DNA of 17,504 nucleotides from NCBI GenBank assembly GCA_012512665.1, contig JAAZDU010000123.1, positions 1 to 17,504 on the forward strand, written 5' to 3'. Made by a program: the position numbers and the translations under genes. The notes beneath the pieces are model-generated. The model ran no database searches and was not told the origin of the DNA. It was given only the letters and a program-made list of their open reading frames with translations. Source of the stretch: Bacillota bacterium (lineage in GTDB: Bacteria > Bacillota > Dethiobacteria > DTU022 > JAAZDU01). Below are positions 14,750 through 17,504 of this stretch, piece by piece. The stretch's first letter is position 1. The number at the start of each line of letters is the position of its first letter.

Positions 14750-14895
14750 TACCTTCCCTACGCTGGCATTACCCAGTACACGGCCTGCTTTTACTTAAGC
14801 AGCTTTCCGTGCTCGCATAAAGCGACAGGTTCAAAGGGTTAGGAAACTTCATAGCGTTTCCTTCTCAGCCTCCGCTCGGAAGCACCCCGCAAGTA
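14750..14895 (-). ncRNA. TPP riboswitch (THI element) controlling the thi operon
   Basis: On the minus strand all conserved aptamer blocks appear in order: CGGGGTGC, GGCTGAGA (HMP-binding junction), a P3 arm GGAAAC/GTTTCC, ACCCTTTGAACCTG, and CTGGGTAATGCCAGCG followed by TAGGGA (P5 and pyrophosphate pocket). P1 can form as TACTT (14891-14895) with AGGTA (14750-14754). Unusually, 49 nt instead of the usual two or so separate CCTG from CTGGGTAATGCC. This insert can fold into a TCGC/GCGA hairpin and a longer CACGG...CTGCTT/AAGCAG...CCGTG hairpin. A terminator follows, so TPP binding should stop transcription before thiW. Confidence 0.96.
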
Positions 14896-14908
14896 TTATT
14901 TTTTAAAG

Positions 14909-14937
14909 ATTATAAGCTATTGTCTCCTAATTTACAA
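14909..14937 (-). promoter_or_regulatory. Predicted sigma-A promoter for the thi operon
   Basis: TTGTAA (14932-14937), a 17-bp spacer and TATAAT (14909-14914) lie on the minus strand. Transcription would start near 14902, a few nucleotides before the TPP aptamer. The -35 box overlaps the stop codon of the upstream UPF0182 gene. No terminator is visible between that gene and the riboswitch, so read-through is also possible. Confidence 0.7.
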
Positions 14938-17504
14938 GCCTTCATCTGCAAAATCTTCCTGCAGCGGGCGGCCTGCTTCTGATTCAGGCAGCTCTAATTT
15001 AGCTGACCCTGTACTTTCTACTAAACGCCCAAGTATCTGCTCCAGTTCTCTTATAGCTTCGCCGTAACCAGCCCAGTCCCCTTCTCTCTGTGTTTCCTGG
15101 GCACGCTTAAAAACCTCCTGTGCGCGGCGGGCCAGCTCCTCCACCGTCTCCAAAAAAGCCGGCGGCTGAGGTATCGCCGGTTCCTCCAACCCTGGAAGCT
15201 CTGGCGGAGCCTCTCTCTCCCCAAAAAAGCGCATTAAAGCCTGCTCCAGGGAAGGTTCCATCACCACCTGGTCCCTGTAACCAACGATGACGCGGGCCAA
15301 TTCTGGCAGCTCGCTCTGATCAGCCTGCAAAAAGATGGGTTCGACATACAACAGCGAATCATTAATAGGCAGCACCAGCAGATTGCCCCTGATCACTCTG
15401 GATCCCATCTGATCCCACAGCGTTAGCTGCTCAGAAATAAGCGTATTTTGATCTATGCGGGTTTCAATCTGCATAGGGCCCAAAATGACCTTTTCTTTGG
15501 GAAATTCATAGACGACCAGCTCGCCATATTTGTCCCCATCGGACCTGCCGGCCATCCAGGCAATCATGTTGTCCCGGCGAGTCGGGGTAAAGGGCATGAT
15601 AATTAAAAATTCTTCCTTGCTCTCGCCGGGAAGCTGCAAAATTGTATAGTATGGTTCCACAGGCTGCACAGCGCCGGCATATTTTTCATTGGGAATTTGC
15701 CACAGGTCCTCCCTGTTATAAAAAACTGTAGGATCATCCATGTGATAAGTAGCATAAACCCTGGTCTGCAGCTTAAAAAATTCCTCTGGATAGCGCAGGT
15801 GATGCTCCCGGATCTCAGCGGGCATTTCCTCCAGGGGCTTAAAAAGAGCAGGGAAAATATTTTGATAGGTCTGCACGATGGGATCCTCAGGATCGGCCAC
15901 ATAGAAGTCCATACTGCCATGATAGGCATCAATTAACACTTTTACGGAATTGCGTATATAGTTTATACCGTCATAAGGCTGGGAATAGGGAAAATGACTG
16001 CTGGTGGTGTAAGCATCGTAAATCCAAACCAGCCTCCCGTCGTGGACCACCAGATAAGGATCAGGGTCGTACTGTAAAAAAGGAGCTACCTGCCGCACCC
16101 TTGTGCTAATATTGCGATTAAACATAATCCTGCTCTCCTTGTGGAGCTCACCTGAGAGGAGAATGCGGTAATCGCCAAAGCGAAGGGCAAAGAGGAACCT
16201 TCTGAGAAATGATTTTAAGGGTACTCCGCCAGTCCCGTCATAGTTCGTATAGACATTGGTATCGCCCATGGGGTAGTTAAATTCTTCCATATCAGTATTT
16301 ACAATGACGTAATCATGGGTCAGTTGTCCATAATATATTTCGGGACGGGTCACAGGGGGTAGGCCCGTTGTGCGGGGTGGAATATCCTGGATAACAAAAC
16401 GGGGCAGGCCTTCCAGAGTAACCTCGGCCACGGGACTCATGGTAAGGCCGTAGCCGTGGGTATACTGCAGCCTTTGGTTAACCCAGGTCTGGGCCTCAGC
16501 TGCCAGGCGATCAATGTTTAACTCACGGGCTGACAGCATTACCTGGCGGTAGTCGCCATCTATAAAATAGCGGTCGGTGTCAACTTCAAAAAATTCATAA
16601 TAAAGCCTGATAGCCTGCAGCTGGTTATAGGTTTGAAGAAGGGGGCGGTAATCCCAGAGGCGGACATTGTCTAAAGTCTCCGCAGCAGCCTCTAATTTGT
16701 CCCATGACAGCTCCTGTGTCACAGGGTAATCCTGTGTAATAACTTTATCCAGGCCAAAAGCTTTTTTTGTAAATAAAATATTATATTCAATATAAGGGCG
16801 TTCATAGGCCAGCTCATTAGGATCCACTCTGAGCTGCTGGATGAGATTGGGGTAAATTCCTCCTATCAGGAAAGAGGCTACAAAAATAGCTGCAATGCTG
16901 CCAAGCATAAGCCGGGATTGTCGGCGAAAGCAATTAAAAACCATCGCTGCCGCCAGCAGCAGGGAAAGAACCAGCAGGATCCAGTAAGCTGGCAGCTGGG
17001 CAGTCATATCGGTGTAGCCTGGACCAAAGGTAGCCCCCCTTGGAGAAAAAAGCAGCTCAAACATTTGCAGGCGGTAGTCCCAAGCCTTGAGCAGAAATAT
17101 GGCTGCTAAAAGCAAGGAAAGATGACTTATTCCCCGAGCTGGTATAATGTTTAAGCGGCGCCCCACCTGGGGAGGTGGGTCGGTTATAAAATAAATAAAG
17201 CCCACGATAATGAGCGTAACAATAAAGGTAGCCTGCAAATAACTGCAGAGGAAGCGCAAAAAGGGAAGCCTGAAAACGTAAAAGCTGGCATCCCGGCCAA
17301 AGATGGGATCGTCAATGCCAAAAGAAACGCCGTCAACAAACTTCAGGCCTTCCAGCCAGTAGGCGCCTGTATATGAGGAAAAAAAGACGGCCAGGACAAC
17401 ACTTAGCGCAAACAGGATGGCAGTTACTCTTTTTTTAGTCAAAATATTGCCCCAGGCCGAATTCATCAGCTGCTCTCGCAAAGGGAGATTGTGCAGCTGT
17501 AAAA
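14932..17504 (-). CDS. UPF0182 family membrane protein (partial, N terminus outside window)
   Basis: About 856 codons are present; the frame is open to the right edge. The protein matches the UPF0182/COG1615 family of large membrane proteins of unknown function. The family block FGIDDPIFGRDASFYVFRLPFL follows the first visible helix, and five hydrophobic segments occur in about the first 215 residues. A large, mostly soluble domain then follows, predicted outside the membrane, with conserved stretches such as VDPNELAYERPYIEYNI and YTHGYGLTMSP. Near the end come a Pro/Glu-rich linker and a helical GDWAGYGEAIRELEQIL segment. Known members have about seven N-terminal helices, so one or two are missing here. 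The TTG at 17481 is therefore not the true start. No function can be assigned. Confidence 0.9.
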   Translation of the reverse strand, partial: LQLHNLPLREQLMNSAWGNILTKKRVTAILFALSVVLAVFFSSYTGAYWLEGLKFVDGVSFGIDDPIFGRDASFYVFRLPFLRFLCSYLQATFIVTLIIVGFIYFITDPPPQVGRRLNIIPARGISHLSLLLAAIFLLKAWDYRLQMFELLFSPRGATFGPGYTDMTAQLPAYWILLVLSLLLAAAMVFNCFRRQSRLMLGSIAAIFVASFLIGGIYPNLIQQLRVDPNELAYERPYIEYNILFTKKAFGLDKVITQDYPVTQELSWDKLEAAAETLDNVRLWDYRPLLQTYNQLQAIRLYYEFFEVDTDRYFIDGDYRQVMLSARELNIDRLAAEAQTWVNQRLQYTHGYGLTMSPVAEVTLEGLPRFVIQDIPPRTTGLPPVTRPEIYYGQLTHDYVIVNTDMEEFNYPMGDTNVYTNYDGTGGVPLKSFLRRFLFALRFGDYRILLSGELHKESRIMFNRNISTRVRQVAPFLQYDPDPYLVVHDGRLVWIYDAYTTSSHFPYSQPYDGINYIRNSVKVLIDAYHGSMDFYVADPEDPIVQTYQNIFPALFKPLEEMPAEIREHHLRYPEEFFKLQTRVYATYHMDDPTVFYNREDLWQIPNEKYAGAVQPVEPYYTILQLPGESKEEFLIIMPFTPTRRDNMIAWMAGRSDGDKYGELVVYEFPKEKVILGPMQIETRIDQNTLISEQLTLWDQMGSRVIRGNLLVLPINDSLLYVEPIFLQADQSELPELARVIVGYRDQVVMEPSLEQALMRFFGEREAPPELPGLEEPAIPQPPAFLETVEELARRAQEVFKRAQETQREGDWAGYGEAIRELEQILGRLVESTGSAKLELPESEAGRPLQEDFADEGL

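Noticed and set aside
17479..17481. TTG 17481 as the true start of the UPF0182 protein
   Set aside because: The frame stays open to the window edge, and family members have further helices upstream, so the gene is truncated by the window.
1..17504. Mobile element, CRISPR array, toxin-antitoxin or phage defence genes
   Set aside because: No transposase, recombinase, regularly spaced repeats, or paired small toxin-antitoxin frames were recognised; nearly all the sequence is explained by housekeeping, transport and cofactor genes.

Overview
The window looks like chromosomal core-genome DNA from a low-to-moderate GC Gram-positive anaerobe of the class Clostridia, or a relative of the Moorella, Desulfotomaculum and Syntrophomonas groups. 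The reasons are the tig-clpP-clpX order, strong AGGAGG-type ribosome binding sites, sigma-A-like promoters, a TPP-riboswitch thiamine salvage operon with a ThiW transporter, an FmdE-family protein, and a UPF0182 membrane protein. The genus is inferred, not proved. No insertion sequence, phage gene, CRISPR array, tRNA or rRNA was seen.

Region 1 (1-4376, all minus strand). Reading leftwards the genes are nadE (ammonia-dependent NAD synthase), an IclR-type regulator, tig (trigger factor), clpP and the first 165 codons of clpX, which runs off the left edge. tig, clpP and clpX are tightly coupled: a 4-bp ATGA overlap, then a 4-bp gap. Promoter-like sequences precede nadE, the iclR-like gene and tig. 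An intrinsic terminator lies in the tig leader, between the tig promoter and the tig start.

Region 2 (4377-6899, plus strand). This holds a TtcA-like iron-sulfur tRNA thiolase, transcribed divergently from nadE, and a sodium:solute symporter of unknown substrate. A consensus-like promoter (TTGACA, 16 bp, TATAAT) lies inside the annotated 5' end of the ttcA-like gene and makes its start uncertain.

Region 3 (6953-10890, minus strand). This is a four-gene operon: a FecCD-type permease, a FecE/BtuD-type ATPase, a lipoprotein substrate-binding protein, and an FmdE-family protein with a C-terminal four-cysteine zinc site. It ends in a long terminator hairpin. It looks like a metal or metal-cofactor uptake system; molybdate or tungstate is a reasonable guess, because FmdE proteins are named after a subunit of Mo/W formylmethanofuran dehydrogenase, but the substrate is not shown by sequence.

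Region 4 (10891-14937, minus strand). A promoter and a TPP riboswitch with terminator control thiW-thiD-thiM-thiE. No terminator follows thiE: rnhA starts 5 bp later, followed by a small P-type-ATPase-like HAD protein. The thi genes form a salvage module: ThiW imports a precursor (probably hydroxyethylthiazole), ThiM phosphorylates the thiazole, ThiD phosphorylates HMP, and ThiE joins them into thiamine phosphate. The riboswitch carries an extra segment of about 47 nt, predicted to form two hairpins, between the conserved CCTG and the P5 stem.

Region 5 (14932-17504, minus strand). This is the C-terminal part of a large UPF0182 membrane protein whose N terminus lies beyond the right edge. No completely new system was recognised. 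The best leads are the unusual riboswitch, the FmdE-ABC operon, the possible attenuator before tig, and the odd 5' ends of ttcA and of the permease gene.
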